A DNA stretch of 24,542 nt from Anaerolineales bacterium (GCA_020432595.1 JAGQGA010000015.1:1-24542); one strand, 5' to 3'; counted from the first letter of the stretch, positions 8,501 to 16,098 are shown. Notes: generated by a model from the letters alone, not told the origin. Translations and numbers: made by a program.

Positions 8501-9530
8501 GCGACCCGGCAAACCCGGCATACACCAGCCGATAGGTGGCTCCCATTCGCAGCGGCAAGGGGGAGAGGGCAACTAAATCGAGGGCAAACCCCAGCGCCCG
8601 CTCGATGTCGTTTTCGTGGCTGGTGGGTGCGCCCCAAAATAGCAGCAAATTGCATCCTTTGTCGCCAAAATCAAGGCGGCACAAATAGCCGCCGTATTGG
8701 TGCAGCAGCGGCAACAGTTGCCCCATTAACGCCGCCAACGCCGCTGGCTCTGGCTGGTCAATGTTGACAAACAGGGTCAGCACCTGGCGAAATTCGCCGC
8801 GCACGTCGGTGGTGAGCAGGTTAGGGGGGTGGAAAAGAACGGCCGTTTCCCCCCCAACCCACCGCATTTCGCCACCATCCTGATTTTTGGGCGGCAATTG
8901 CAACCTCACCAGCCGCACAAAGCCATCGGCCAAAGCTACTACCTCAGCCGCCGATGCCACCGCTTCAGCCGTCGCTGCCGTCAGCACCACCTCGCCACCT
9001 GTCGCCAACTGTTCCGCCGCCGCACACGCCTCAATCGCCTCGCCGCGAAAATAGTAGCTTTGCCACCCCGTTTCCCCGCCCACAATGCCCCAATCTACCT
9101 GCCCCAACGCCACGCCGACTTTGGCGGCAAAGGTAAATGTGCCGTATGGGGTTGCTTGTTGCCCAACGGTTGCCATTGCCTGCTGCATTTCCCAAGCGGC
9201 GGCGGTGGCTTGCAGGGGGTCGGCGGTGGGAAAAACGGCCGTAAATGCGTCCCCGGCAAACCCGGCCACAAAGCCCCCCCGTGCATAAACGGCCTCAATC
9301 AGCGGCGTAAAGATGGCGGCCATGACGTTGGCAAGCGTTTCCGCCCCGGCACGGTCATAGCGCATCAGTTGTTCGGTAACGGCGGTGAAGCCGGAGATGT
9401 CTACAAAGAGGGTGGCGGCGGAAAAACGGCCGTTTTTCTCCCCCACCGCCATTTTTTGCAAAATAAAGCCAGGGACAAGGTGATGGTTCATGGCTGTAGG
9501 GGCGTATTGCATACGCCCTAATTGGCTCAC
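5469..9530 (-). CDS. Soluble-adenylyl-cyclase-like protein: two cyclase domains, ATPase, TPR array
   Basis: The protein has 1,353 residues and is predicted to make a cyclic nucleotide from NTP in the cytoplasm. Cyclase domain 1 (about 38-200) has the metal-binding aspartates D44 (FVDISGFT) and D94 (FAGDAF). Domain 2 (about 248-410) lacks the first aspartate (FVNID) but has DKGC (290-293), T350 and SVNLAAR (355-361). This is the C1/C2 division of labour of mammalian soluble cyclase. An ATPase follows with Walker A GEAGVGKS (451-458) and Walker B VVQVEDAHW (about 584-592), then a helical region and many TPR units (about 800-1340). The GTG at 9530 overlaps the nudC stop as GTGA, suggesting coupling. 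The ATG at 9491 is an alternative start, because the first 13 codons derive from an inverted repeat. Regulation through the TPR/ATPase part is inferred. Confidence 0.85.
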   Translation of the reverse strand: MSQLGRMQYAPTAMNHHLVPGFILQKMAVGEKNGRFSAATLFVDISGFTAVTEQLMRYDRAGAETLANVMAAIFTPLIEAVYARGGFVAGFAGDAFTAVFPTADPLQATAAAWEMQQAMATVGQQATPYGTFTFAAKVGVALGQVDWGIVGGETGWQSYYFRGEAIEACAAAEQLATGGEVVLTAATAEAVASAAEVVALADGFVRLVRLQLPPKNQDGGEMRWVGGETAVLFHPPNLLTTDVRGEFRQVLTLFVNIDQPEPAALAALMGQLLPLLHQYGGYLCRLDFGDKGCNLLLFWGAPTSHENDIERALGFALDLVALSPLPLRMGATYRLVYAGFAGSPRREEYTCYGLSVNLAARLMLAAPWGEIWLDAAVAQRATGYEVVLAAQQRFKGFSAAQAVFRLVRRREQVAAFYGGALVGREVELGWLQTAVSPLLAGQFGGAAVVVGEAGVGKSRLVHALAQSGVGQTVQWFRCQTDEILRQPLNPFRYFLYRYFEQSLTASEATNKANFENKLRQLMATTADEGLVNELARTRSFLGSLVDLYWPGSLYERLEPQWRQENQLRALKTVLRAESLRRPLVVQVEDAHWLDETSRQFLPILLRNMAGYPLLLLLTSRESLAMEPEPQLLRLQPLGETAVSQLAATFLQATPAPALLAMLQARAEGNPFFVEQILLYLREQGGLEKTAVGYDLGRETAVLPADVQAILIARLDRLAQSVRDVVQTAAVLGREFEIQVLSQMLRGMDGVVEKVQLAEAEAIWAALSELRYLFRHALLRDAAYEMQLQERLRQLHQTAAAAIEQLFAADLSPYYASLFYHYGRAGMEEPERRYARLAGEQAASRFANAEALAYLSRALVLTPETESVVRFELLLQREGVQGHLGLREAQGADLAEMAQLAAANPLWQLEVWLRWADYEMLLGNFGRSVELAQQVVAMAQPLALPALTARGHLQHGRSLSDLADLPGAWAQLEQALALAQAHGLTQVEANARLNMGYVLDEQESIQAAIPYYEQAIALFRQLDDLVGECKTANNLGVSLVALSQYEAAETFYNLGLQLGRQIGFRRAEAVCLSNLANLAAKRGDLERAQATMVDSLQIALELGDVVQEARIYNNLGFVAMDLGAYEAGRQYHERALGLRQQMGMQMSVGDSLLNLAFLYHQMGENVTALRLVDEALGLAQEIRHEVAVSNTLKIRGHVLVGLGRLGEATAVYEEAIAIQQASEAGNDATVLECQGGLARILGAQEAWEQALVLVEMVLAELTQAIPDSVHELPRLYLTCYHVLQANGHRDRANEVLGHAYDWVMDRAGKITDVARRQQYLQRVVAHREVVAAWEAGAAWEAGSTGSFGEKNRQS

Positions 9531-9555
9531 AAGGGCGTATGCAATACGCCCCTAC
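9496..9555. repeat. Perfect 24-bp inverted repeat at the nudC/cyclase junction
   Basis: The arms 9496-9519 and 9532-9555 are exact reverse complements with a 12-nt loop (9520-9531). Each arm is itself nearly palindromic around TGC (GGGCGTAT, TGC, ATACGCCC). The element encodes the last residues of NudC (GRGVLHTPL), the overlapping GTGA, and the first residues of the cyclase frame. This suggests a small dispersed element that landed at a gene boundary and was accommodated by both frames. Confidence 0.85.
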
Positions 9556-10405
9556 CGTTCTTATTTACAAACCAGTCAATCAAATGGGAGGAGATGCTGA
9601 GACTGGGCGGGGTTTGGGGCATGGCGTTGGCGGCAAACCAGTCGGCGTGCTCCAATTCCTCTTCTTCCAGCACAATGTCACCGCTGGCATATTCGGCGGT
9701 GAAGCCGACCATGAGGGAGTGGGGAAAAGGCCAGGGCTGGCTGCCAAAATAGCGGATGTTTTTGATTTCAAGCCCCACTTCTTCGCGCACTTCACGCTGG
9801 GCGCACTCTTCTAGGGTTTCGCCGGGTTCGACAAAGCCAGCCAAAACGCTGTAGAAGCCGCTGGGGAAGCGGGCGTTGCGGGCGAGAAGGAGGCGATTGC
9901 CATCGGGAAACGGCCGTTCTATGGCAATGATAATCGCCGGAGCCAAACGCGGGTAAGTGGTCAGGCCACAGGCCGGACATTTCTTTGCCCGTTCATGTGC
10001 CAACGTTTCCACGGGGGTGGCGCAACGACCGCAAAAGCGATGGGTGCGATCCCAATCAACAATTTGCACGGCGCGGCCAGCTACCCAAAAGAAGTTGTCG
10101 CCTAGCTGCTGATAGAGCCGCCGCAGCCCGTGAAAGGCCATGCCTGCGGGGGGAGCAGCGTCTTCAGCCAGTTCGGCGGTGTAGCAATGGGCAGAGCCAT
10201 CGGGGGTTTGCAGGTAGCCGAGGTAGTGGGGGGGGAAAACGGCCGTTAATCCCAGTTCAGCTAATTCCCGCAAACGCGGCACGGGCGATGGTACGTCGTC
10301 ACCGCTATAAATAAGCAGGTTATTACCCTGAAAGAGAAACCAATAAGCTGGCTCGCTGGAAGACGCTGGAGGTTTAACCGATGAAAAAAAGGGGAATTGT
10401 ATCAT
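9527..10405 (-). CDS. nudC: NAD(H) pyrophosphatase / RNA-decapping Nudix hydrolase
   Basis: The enzyme hydrolyses NADH to NMNH and AMP, and family members also remove NAD caps from RNA. The protein has 292 residues from ATG 10405. The frame remains open further upstream, but that extension passes through a terminator palindrome and is unlike the family. A zinc ribbon is formed by C125, C128, C143 and C146. The Nudix box GFVEPGETLEE followed by REVREEVGL covers about 190-212. The family signature SQPWPFPHS is at 222-230. All these elements are intact and the length is normal. The last nine or so residues come from the inverted repeat at 9496-9555. The stop overlaps the cyclase GTG by 4 nt, making a two-gene operon. 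Transcription probably starts from the promoter at 10441-10469. Confidence 0.93.
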   Translation of the reverse strand: MIQFPFFSSVKPPASSSEPAYWFLFQGNNLLIYSGDDVPSPVPRLRELAELGLTAVFPPHYLGYLQTPDGSAHCYTAELAEDAAPPAGMAFHGLRRLYQQLGDNFFWVAGRAVQIVDWDRTHRFCGRCATPVETLAHERAKKCPACGLTTYPRLAPAIIIAIERPFPDGNRLLLARNARFPSGFYSVLAGFVEPGETLEECAQREVREEVGLEIKNIRYFGSQPWPFPHSLMVGFTAEYASGDIVLEEEELEHADWFAANAMPQTPPSLSISSHLIDWFVNKNGRGVLHTPL

Positions 10406-10440
10406 ATGAGGATATTGCCAAAGTTTTGCATGATAGGAAA

Positions 10441-10469
10441 AGTGTAGCACAGGGGCCAGGGGGGGGCAA
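10441..10469 (-). promoter_or_regulatory. Sigma70-like promoter for nudC and the cyclase gene
   Basis: On the minus strand TTGCCC (complement of 10464-10469) and TACACT (complement of 10441-10446) are 17 nt apart. The predicted start is near 10434, about 29 nt ahead of the nudC ATG. The -10 is the same TACACT as in the promoter at 682-716. Confidence 0.5.
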
Positions 10470-10497
10470 TGAAAGGAACGCTGCCTATATGAACAAA

Positions 10498-10534
10498 AAA
10501 ACGGCCGTTTACCAGCAAGGTAAACGGCCGTTTT
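10498..10534. terminator. Intrinsic terminator built from two AACGGCCGTT palindromes
   Basis: A perfect 16-bp stem (10498-10513 with 10519-10534) has a 5-nt loop. On the minus strand the stem is followed by a run of T residues and it sits 12 nt after the stop of the gene at 10546-10749, so it terminates that gene. On the plus strand it also ends in TTTT. Each arm contains one full copy of the genome-wide palindrome AACGGCCGTT. Confidence 0.85.
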
Positions 10535-10545
10535 AAACAACTTAG

Positions 10546-10749
10546 CTAATGACCAAACCTAGTCCGAACAGACGGTGCTGGTTCTGCTTTGCGTGACCGG
10601 AGGGACATAATCCACCGCCGCCAAGCCAACCGCCGCTGCCGTTTCGCGTTAGCGCGTGCTTGGGCTAAGGGCAATGTTTCCAGCATCCGCTGCCGCTTCT
10701 CTTCCATCATCGATAGCAAAACTTCGTGTTTTACGTCTGGATGCATCAT
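10546..10749 (-). CDS. Small basic helical protein of unknown function
   Basis: The protein has 67 residues and is rich in Arg, Lys and Ala. It begins MMHPDVKHEVLLSMMEEKRQ and continues with a helix-forming, strongly basic stretch (RANAKRQRRLAWRRW). The start is well supported by a near-perfect AGGAGGT 5 nt upstream, and a good terminator follows the stop, so the gene is very probably real despite its size. Short proteins starting MHPD with a charged helix are seen in Chloroflexota, but no function is known to me. The C-terminal arginines could bind nucleic acid or a membrane surface. It is divergent from the SARP-type regulator at 10928, so that regulator may control it. No membrane segment is clear. 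Confidence 0.75.
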   Translation of the reverse strand: MMHPDVKHEVLLSMMEEKRQRMLETLPLAQARANAKRQRRLAWRRWIMSLRSRKAEPAPSVRTRFGH

Positions 10750-10802
10750 GTCAACCTCCTTTTGGCCTCTTGAACATCATATGGTGGTGATGGCAGACCA
10801 AA

Positions 10803-10826
10803 GCTATGCTCTTACTATAGCATAGC
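10803..10826. promoter_or_regulatory. Operator-like dyad in the divergent gap
   Basis: GCTATGCT (10803-10810) and AGCATAGC (10819-10826) are perfect 8-nt inverted arms with an 8-nt centre. The centre and arm overlap a possible minus-strand -10 TATAGT (complement of 10814-10819) for the small gene at 10546-10749. A third half site CATAGC lies at 10851-10856. Its position between a regulator gene and a divergent target suggests a binding site, but no protein is assigned. Confidence 0.4.
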
Positions 10827-10876
10827 AGCGTGAACAAAACGTCCAGAAAACATAGCAAATAAGTGACATTTGTCAG

Positions 10877-10906
10877 TTGAGGAGGTGAAAAACGGCCGTT
10901 TACAAT
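10877..10906 (+). promoter_or_regulatory. Promoter of the SARP-type regulator, with the palindrome as spacer
   Basis: TTGAGG (10877-10882) and TACAAT (10901-10906) are 18 nt apart. The last ten spacer bases are a full AACGGCCGTT copy (10891-10900). The predicted start is near 10913, and AGGGGG (10916-10921) precedes the ATG at 10928. Confidence 0.5.
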
Positions 10907-10927
10907 AGTCTCATCAGGGGGTACTTC

Positions 10928-13231
10928 ATGATGGCTCACGTAACCGTTCTCCTTTTGGGAACATGGCAATTACGCCACAACGAACAGCCAATAACGGGTC
11001 TCATTTCAGATAAAGCACGGGCATTGCTCGCCTACTTGGCCGTTGAAAAACGGCCGTTTCGCCGTGAACATTTAGCAGGGCTGCTGTGGCCCACGCAAAC
11101 AGAGAAACAAGCCCGCGCCAATTTACGCCGCGCCCTTTCCAACCTGCGCCACGTACTAAAAGACGATGAGGCATCCCCTCCCCACTTTCGCACCAATCGC
11201 CAGATCATTCAGCTAAACCCAGATGGTGCCCTTTGGGTTGACGCTGTTGCCTTTGCCGAGGCCATTACTGCGGGCGACCCCGCTTCATTAGCACGAGCGG
11301 TTGAATTAGCCAAAGATCATTTTCTCTCCGGCTTCTCCATTCCTGATGCGCCCGCCTTTGAAAGCTGGCTGTTGCTCAAGCGCGAGCAAATACAGCGGGA
11401 TTTACTGACAGCACTCCAGCAGCTTACTCATTACCACACCCAGCGGGGCGAATACCACCAGGCACTGGCCTATGCCTGGCAGCAGGTTGAGCAAGAACCG
11501 TGGCAAGAAACGGCGCAGCGGCAGTTGCTGCGACTATTAGCCCTCACCGGGCAGCGACAAACGGCCGTTGCTCACTTTGCCGCTTATGAGGAGGCCATTG
11601 CAACTGAGTTTGGGGTCTCGGTAGAAGCAGCAACCCAGCAGCTTATCGAGCAAATTGAACAAGGGCTGCCCCTTTGGTCAACGGCCTCATCACCACCACA
11701 AACCGTGCCTACCCCACCTGCTCATCCATTTGTGAACCGCCAGCCAGAGCTAAAACAACTTCAGCATCGGCTAAAGCAAGCACTTGCAGGAGATACCCAT
11801 ATCACATTTTTGGCGGGCGAGGCGGGCAGCGGCAAAACAGCCCTGCTACAGGCCTTTGCCCACCAAGCGCAGCAGCAACAGCCAGGGCTGGTTGTGTGCG
11901 GCAGCAGCAGCCAGGCATATACCAGCAGTGGCGACCCTTATCATCTGTTTCGCCAAGTTATACGGCAGCTTCTTGGCGTGGAGCAGCCGTGCTGGCCTGC
12001 GGATGGGATGATGCACAACCGCTTGAGTCAGGCTGTCACCAAGCTGCTATCGCTGCCGCCGCCACAATCCGCTCAACAACTGAACCTGTTTGCCAATGTA
12101 CAGGGCCATGATGCTGGCTCTACACCTCTGTCTCAACCCACCCTCTTCGCGCAGATTGCTCACTTTTTTAGGGAAATAACGGCCGTTTTCCCCCTCCTGC
12201 TGCTTCTGGACGATCTACAATGGGCAGACCACGGCTCGCTCAACCTGCTGTTTCACATCGGGCATCACTGCCAAGCGTTGCCACTGCTCATCGTTGCTGC
12301 CTATCGGCCTGAAGACCTGATTCCAGCCTCGCCCGAACAACAGCGCCATCCACTGCTGCCCATTGTACATGAATTGACGCGAGTAAGTGGCTATCAACCG
12401 ATTGTGCTCAACGGACAGGGCGGGCGGCCGTTTATTGATGCCTGGCTAGACAGAGAACCCAACAAGCTCGACGAAGCCTTTCGGCAGCAACTGCACCACC
12501 AAACAAACGGTCAGCCGCTGTTTACCATCGAGTTATTAGAGCTGCTGCGGGAGCAGGGAATGTTGGTGAAGGATGCCAACGGCTGCTGGATGGCAACGGA
12601 TTCGATTGCCTGGGAGCATCTGCCGGTACGGACTGAGGCCATCATCGCTGAACGAAACGGCCGTTTACCACCCCGTTTACAAACCCTTCTGGTCGTCGCC
12701 AGCATTCAGGGCAGTTGCTTCAATGCTGAATTAGTGGCTCACATATTAGCTCAACCATTGCCCCAAATTGTATATCAGTTCAGCCAAGAGCTAGGCCGTA
12801 TTCACAATTTAGTGGAGCCTTGCTGTCACAAGGGTGCGCTGAATCCTCTCTGTAGCTATCGCTTTCGCCACGGGCTGTGCCAAGCCTATGTTTATGGGCA
12901 ACTGGACGAAGCCGAACGTGTGGCCTGGCATACTGCCACTGCGGAAGCCATCGCCACTCTGTACGACGACGACACCGTGGCCCATCTCCTTGCCCACCAT
13001 TTTGAAAAAGCGCACCAGTTTGAGAAGGCGATTGCCTACCGGCAGCGAGCGGGTTGTCATGCAGCTAAATTAGCTGCTGTTGACGAGGCACAATACCATT
13101 ACAAACAAGCACTGACGCTACTTGCCCAATTACCGCCAACACCAATGCAAGCACAGAAAACGGCCGTTTTGCAAGAAGCCTTGGCACAATTACAGCCTAC
13201 CAAGACCAAACAAGCCAATCCATGCTCATGA
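10928..13231 (+). CDS. SARP/BTAD-family transcriptional regulator with ATPase domain
   Basis: The protein has 767 residues. Residues 1-100 form an OmpR-like winged helix (KARALLAYLAVEKRPFRREH, then LAGLLWP, then ANLRRALSNLR) that binds DNA. Residues about 100-245 are a bacterial transcriptional activation domain. From about 270 an ATPase domain follows, with Walker A GEAGSGKT (297-304) and Walker B LLLLLDDLQWAD (about 422-433). The C-terminal part is helical with at least one TPR-like unit (EKAIAYRQRAGCHAAKLAAV). Related regulators often reach 1,000 residues with a longer TPR array, so this is a short version. ATG 10928 is favoured by AGGGGG 6 nt upstream. Its target may include the divergent small gene. 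The 3' end converges on the gene at 13241 with a 9-nt gap and no hairpin. Confidence 0.88.
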   Translation: MMAHVTVLLLGTWQLRHNEQPITGLISDKARALLAYLAVEKRPFRREHLAGLLWPTQTEKQARANLRRALSNLRHVLKDDEASPPHFRTNRQIIQLNPDGALWVDAVAFAEAITAGDPASLARAVELAKDHFLSGFSIPDAPAFESWLLLKREQIQRDLLTALQQLTHYHTQRGEYHQALAYAWQQVEQEPWQETAQRQLLRLLALTGQRQTAVAHFAAYEEAIATEFGVSVEAATQQLIEQIEQGLPLWSTASSPPQTVPTPPAHPFVNRQPELKQLQHRLKQALAGDTHITFLAGEAGSGKTALLQAFAHQAQQQQPGLVVCGSSSQAYTSSGDPYHLFRQVIRQLLGVEQPCWPADGMMHNRLSQAVTKLLSLPPPQSAQQLNLFANVQGHDAGSTPLSQPTLFAQIAHFFREITAVFPLLLLLDDLQWADHGSLNLLFHIGHHCQALPLLIVAAYRPEDLIPASPEQQRHPLLPIVHELTRVSGYQPIVLNGQGGRPFIDAWLDREPNKLDEAFRQQLHHQTNGQPLFTIELLELLREQGMLVKDANGCWMATDSIAWEHLPVRTEAIIAERNGRLPPRLQTLLVVASIQGSCFNAELVAHILAQPLPQIVYQFSQELGRIHNLVEPCCHKGALNPLCSYRFRHGLCQAYVYGQLDEAERVAWHTATAEAIATLYDDDTVAHLLAHHFEKAHQFEKAIAYRQRAGCHAAKLAAVDEAQYHYKQALTLLAQLPPTPMQAQKTAVLQEALAQLQPTKTKQANPCS

Positions 13232-13240
13232 TCGAATAAA

Positions 13241-14236
13241 TTAGGGATAAGGATCAGTCGGTGTCGTGGCGGTTGCACCAGGATAGCCGCCACCACCAGG
13301 GCCAGGCGTGTTGGTTGGCTGCACCGGCAAAGGCGTAGAGGTTGGCGCACCAGAACCACCCCCTGGCGTGGCCGTGGGCGCACTTGTGGTTGCCGTAGGC
13401 GTCGGTGTCGGGCTGGCACTCGGATCGGGTGATGGGGTAGCGGTGGGCGAAGGCCCTGGCGAGGGTGTAGGGGTCACAGTTACCAGCAGTTCTGTCGTGG
13501 CAGTAGGAACGACAAACTCGGTGGCGGTGGGAATGGGCGTGGTGGCCGGATCGGTTTCTTCACCCGCCGCTGTTGGCAACGGTGTGCCAACAAGCACGGT
13601 GGGTTGGGCAGCAGGGTCGGTGGTGGGGGCAAAGGTGGGGGTGGCAATGGTGTCAAGGGAAACGGCCGTTCCATTCAACAGCGGCAGCGGGTTCGGCTGC
13701 ACAATACGCGACACCTCCAAATACCAAACCGTCGCCGTTGGTGGCTCCTTGCCGCAGCCGTGCGGCCCTTCATAATGCCGCCAAATTCCCTCGATAGTGA
13801 GATTGGTACCGGGCGGCACCAGCGCCATAATCTGCTCAAAACCGCGTGCATCAAGCTGTAGCTCTTCGGCAATGAGTGCCCAAACGATGTGGGGGCCGCT
13901 GTAGCTGCCATCACAGCGGGGCAAATCCAGCGGGGTGTAGCTGCCAGTAACGCGAATGGTGCGGTTGATCAGGGCAAACGGGTCTTCGTTGAGTTGGGCA
14001 AAGGTGACGATAACGGGCTGGCTGCTGATGGCGATGACGTTGGGGGTGGCAGTGTTGCGCGGGGGCTTTAACGGCCGTTGTGCCGCTGTTTGTGAAGACA
14101 GAAACAGATAACCTAATACCGCCACGGCCAAAATTGCCAAAAACAGCAGCAGGGTGCGGTTCCTGGGTGCAATTGGCCCCAGCGGGGCTTCAGGTGTGGT
14201 ATCGTCGTTGGCAGTTGTTTCTGTCTGTTCAATCAT
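13241..14236 (-). CDS. Membrane-anchored protein with OB-like domain and Thr-Pro-rich tail
   Basis: The protein has 331 residues from ATG 14236, chosen because its ATGA overlaps the stop of the preceding VWA gene by 4 nt. After a short acidic cytoplasmic stretch, one membrane helix (LLLFLAILAVAVLGYLFL) is followed by a compact domain (about 65-175). That domain contains ALINRTIRVTGSYTPLD, TNLTIEGIWRHYEGPHGCG and a closing VWYLEV strand. This strand order resembles an OB-fold like those of CcmE or tRNA-anti-like domains, by pattern only. The remaining 150 residues are low complexity, dominated by T, P, A and S (TPTPTATTSAPTATP), ending in GGGGYPG. Such tails usually span the cell wall or surface layer. 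It is co-transcribed with the BatA-like gene, so an envelope function is likely. The exact role is unknown. Confidence 0.75.
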   Translation of the reverse strand: MIEQTETTANDDTTPEAPLGPIAPRNRTLLLFLAILAVAVLGYLFLSSQTAAQRPLKPPRNTATPNVIAISSQPVIVTFAQLNEDPFALINRTIRVTGSYTPLDLPRCDGSYSGPHIVWALIAEELQLDARGFEQIMALVPPGTNLTIEGIWRHYEGPHGCGKEPPTATVWYLEVSRIVQPNPLPLLNGTAVSLDTIATPTFAPTTDPAAQPTVLVGTPLPTAAGEETDPATTPIPTATEFVVPTATTELLVTVTPTPSPGPSPTATPSPDPSASPTPTPTATTSAPTATPGGGSGAPTSTPLPVQPTNTPGPGGGGYPGATATTPTDPYP

Positions 14237-16098
14237 CGAAATGTTATTTTGGGCAGGCGTGCACCGCGATGGTAAACCCACCATTCTACGAGCAAAACCA
14301 GCAGGGCGGCAGCCAGCAGCCACGGCCACAGTTCATATTGCCCAATATTGCTGGCGGGGGGTGTGGAAACGGCCGTTTGCCCAATTTGAATCGCCGCTGC
14401 CGGGGTAATGGCTGATTCTGCCGGGGCAAACAGGTTAACGGCAAACTGCCCGGCCGGATGGCTGCCGCTGTTGTCCACACGCTCTAGTTGATAAAGACCA
14501 AGCTGGTCGGTTTCGTCAAACAGCAGCACCTCGCTGCTGTTGACGGGCTGAACCCACACGCTGCCGTCGGGCTTGGTGAGGCGCACGCTGCTGCTGCTGG
14601 CTCCCGGCGTCAGCGGCACGGGGGTACCGGGTTGCACCCCTGTGGGGGCATCTACCACGCCACCGGGGCGCAGCCAGTCCGTAATATTAGCCATTAAGAT
14701 GGGAAATGCAATTTGCAGCGGCAGGTCGGAATCGCGCAGGTCGAAGGTGAGGATAGCGATGCGACGGCCGTTTTGTTCACCGGTCAGCAATAAGGGGCCA
14801 CCTTCGGCCTCGATAAGGGGCTGTGCCCAGGGGGTGGTGATGGCTTGTGCCTGTCGGATGTGGATGTTGCGCCATTCGACAAATTGCAGCAGCGGACTGT
14901 CGGCCACGCGCACGGCGATTGTATCAGAGAAAACGGCCGTTGGCGTAAACAGCCCGTTGAGATTGCCCGGCTGCGGGTTGATGATGAGCAGGTCGGCGTC
15001 GGGCAGCGGGTCGGGCAAGGGGGCAGCATCAAAAATCATCAGGTCGTATGGCTCATGCACCGCTTCGCTGCCGGGCGTGGCCTGAAACAGCTCGATGTTG
15101 GGCAACACCGTGTAAAGCTGCTGCAAAAAAAGATTGCCTTCGCTGACCAGCAGGGTGCGGCTGCGGTTGCCGCTGCTGTGAACCGTCCAGGCAGTGTCGT
15201 CAAGGGGCAAAAAGTCACCGTCGTCGCGGCTGAGGCTGGCCTGGATGGTTTGAGCATCCGTGGGCAGCGTCCAGATTTCGCTGCGGCTGCTACCGGCGGG
15301 AATGGTCAGGCGGCGGGAGTCGAGCAGGGTGCCGTTGACCCTGATGGTCAGCAACCGCTCCTGCGGCAGCGTGCCCACATTTTGCACGCTGGCAAAAAGC
15401 TGCGGTTCACCACCTGCGTCGCGGCTGGCAAGGGCGGTAATGGCAACATTCTCGCCGCTACGGCCAATTGGTATGTAAACCGGTTCGCTGGGCAGGGGGG
15501 GCAAATCGGGCGGCAGGGTGCCATCGGAGACGATAAAAATTTGGGCTTCACGGAACCCCTGGGCGGCTCCGTTTGCCAGGGCGATGGCAGCTTCCCAATT
15601 GGCACTGCCAGCTTCGGGCTGGGCAGCTTGCAGGGCGCGGCGCAATTCGCTGCGGTCGTTGGTAGCGGCCAACAGCACGGCAGGAGTTTGGCCGACGTGG
15701 ATGAGGGTCATTTGGCTGCTGCCGGGGAGGTCGGTGATGAGGTTGGAAACGGCCGTTTGTGCCACCACAAAACGACTCGGTTCCACGTCAGTCGCCTGCA
15801 TCGAGGCGGAAGCGTCAAGTAAAACGATGGCGTTGCCTTGAATGAGCGAGGGGGTGGGCAAAAACGGCCGTGCCAGGGCAAAAACCAGTGCCGCCAAAAT
15901 GAGCAGTTGCAGCAGCAGCAGCAAGTTGCGCCGCAACTTTTGCCAGGGGGCGTTGGCCTGGCGGTCGCGCAACAGTTCCTGCCAGAGCATGGTGCTGCTG
16001 ACCAACCACTCTTGCCGCCGCAGCCGCAGCATATAGAGCAAAATGATAGGTACGGCCAGCAGGCCGAGCAGGAGAAAGGTGGGAGCCAATAACGCCAT
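14233..16098 (-). CDS. BatA-like membrane protein with VWA domain
   Basis: The protein has 621 residues. Two hydrophobic segments lie at the N-terminus (about 3-24 and 57-77) with a basic loop between them. This is the aerotolerance-regulator (BatA) N-terminal layout. A von Willebrand factor A domain follows, with the metal site DASAS at 95-99, so it probably binds a divalent metal and a protein partner. A long beta-rich extracytoplasmic region follows (to about 580). It ends with one more membrane helix (WPWLLAAALLVLLVEWW) and a short basic tail. Such proteins act with DUF58 proteins and MoxR ATPases in envelope or stress functions. Here DUF58 is the next gene upstream, but tRNA-Sec with its own terminator lies between. 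No MoxR gene is in the window. The gene is 4-nt coupled to the next one. No Shine-Dalgarno sequence is seen. Confidence 0.85.
   Translation of the reverse strand: MALLAPTFLLLGLLAVPIILLYMLRLRRQEWLVSSTMLWQELLRDRQANAPWQKLRRNLLLLLQLLILAALVFALARPFLPTPSLIQGNAIVLLDASASMQATDVEPSRFVVAQTAVSNLITDLPGSSQMTLIHVGQTPAVLLAATNDRSELRRALQAAQPEAGSANWEAAIALANGAAQGFREAQIFIVSDGTLPPDLPPLPSEPVYIPIGRSGENVAITALASRDAGGEPQLFASVQNVGTLPQERLLTIRVNGTLLDSRRLTIPAGSSRSEIWTLPTDAQTIQASLSRDDGDFLPLDDTAWTVHSSGNRSRTLLVSEGNLFLQQLYTVLPNIELFQATPGSEAVHEPYDLMIFDAAPLPDPLPDADLLIINPQPGNLNGLFTPTAVFSDTIAVRVADSPLLQFVEWRNIHIRQAQAITTPWAQPLIEAEGGPLLLTGEQNGRRIAILTFDLRDSDLPLQIAFPILMANITDWLRPGGVVDAPTGVQPGTPVPLTPGASSSSVRLTKPDGSVWVQPVNSSEVLLFDETDQLGLYQLERVDNSGSHPAGQFAVNLFAPAESAITPAAAIQIGQTAVSTPPASNIGQYELWPWLLAAALLVLLVEWWVYHRGARLPKITFR

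Noticed and set aside
8829..9521. 230-codon plus-strand open frame
   Set aside because: It lies opposite the cyclase catalytic domain, whose motifs are unmistakable on the minus strand.
9527..10540. NudC start at 10540
   Set aside because: The extension passes through the terminator stem and has no family similarity; 10405 fits promoter and length.
14845..15822. 325-codon plus-strand open frame
   Set aside because: It is antisense to the BatA-like gene, which has clear membrane and VWA motifs; the frame is a composition artefact.
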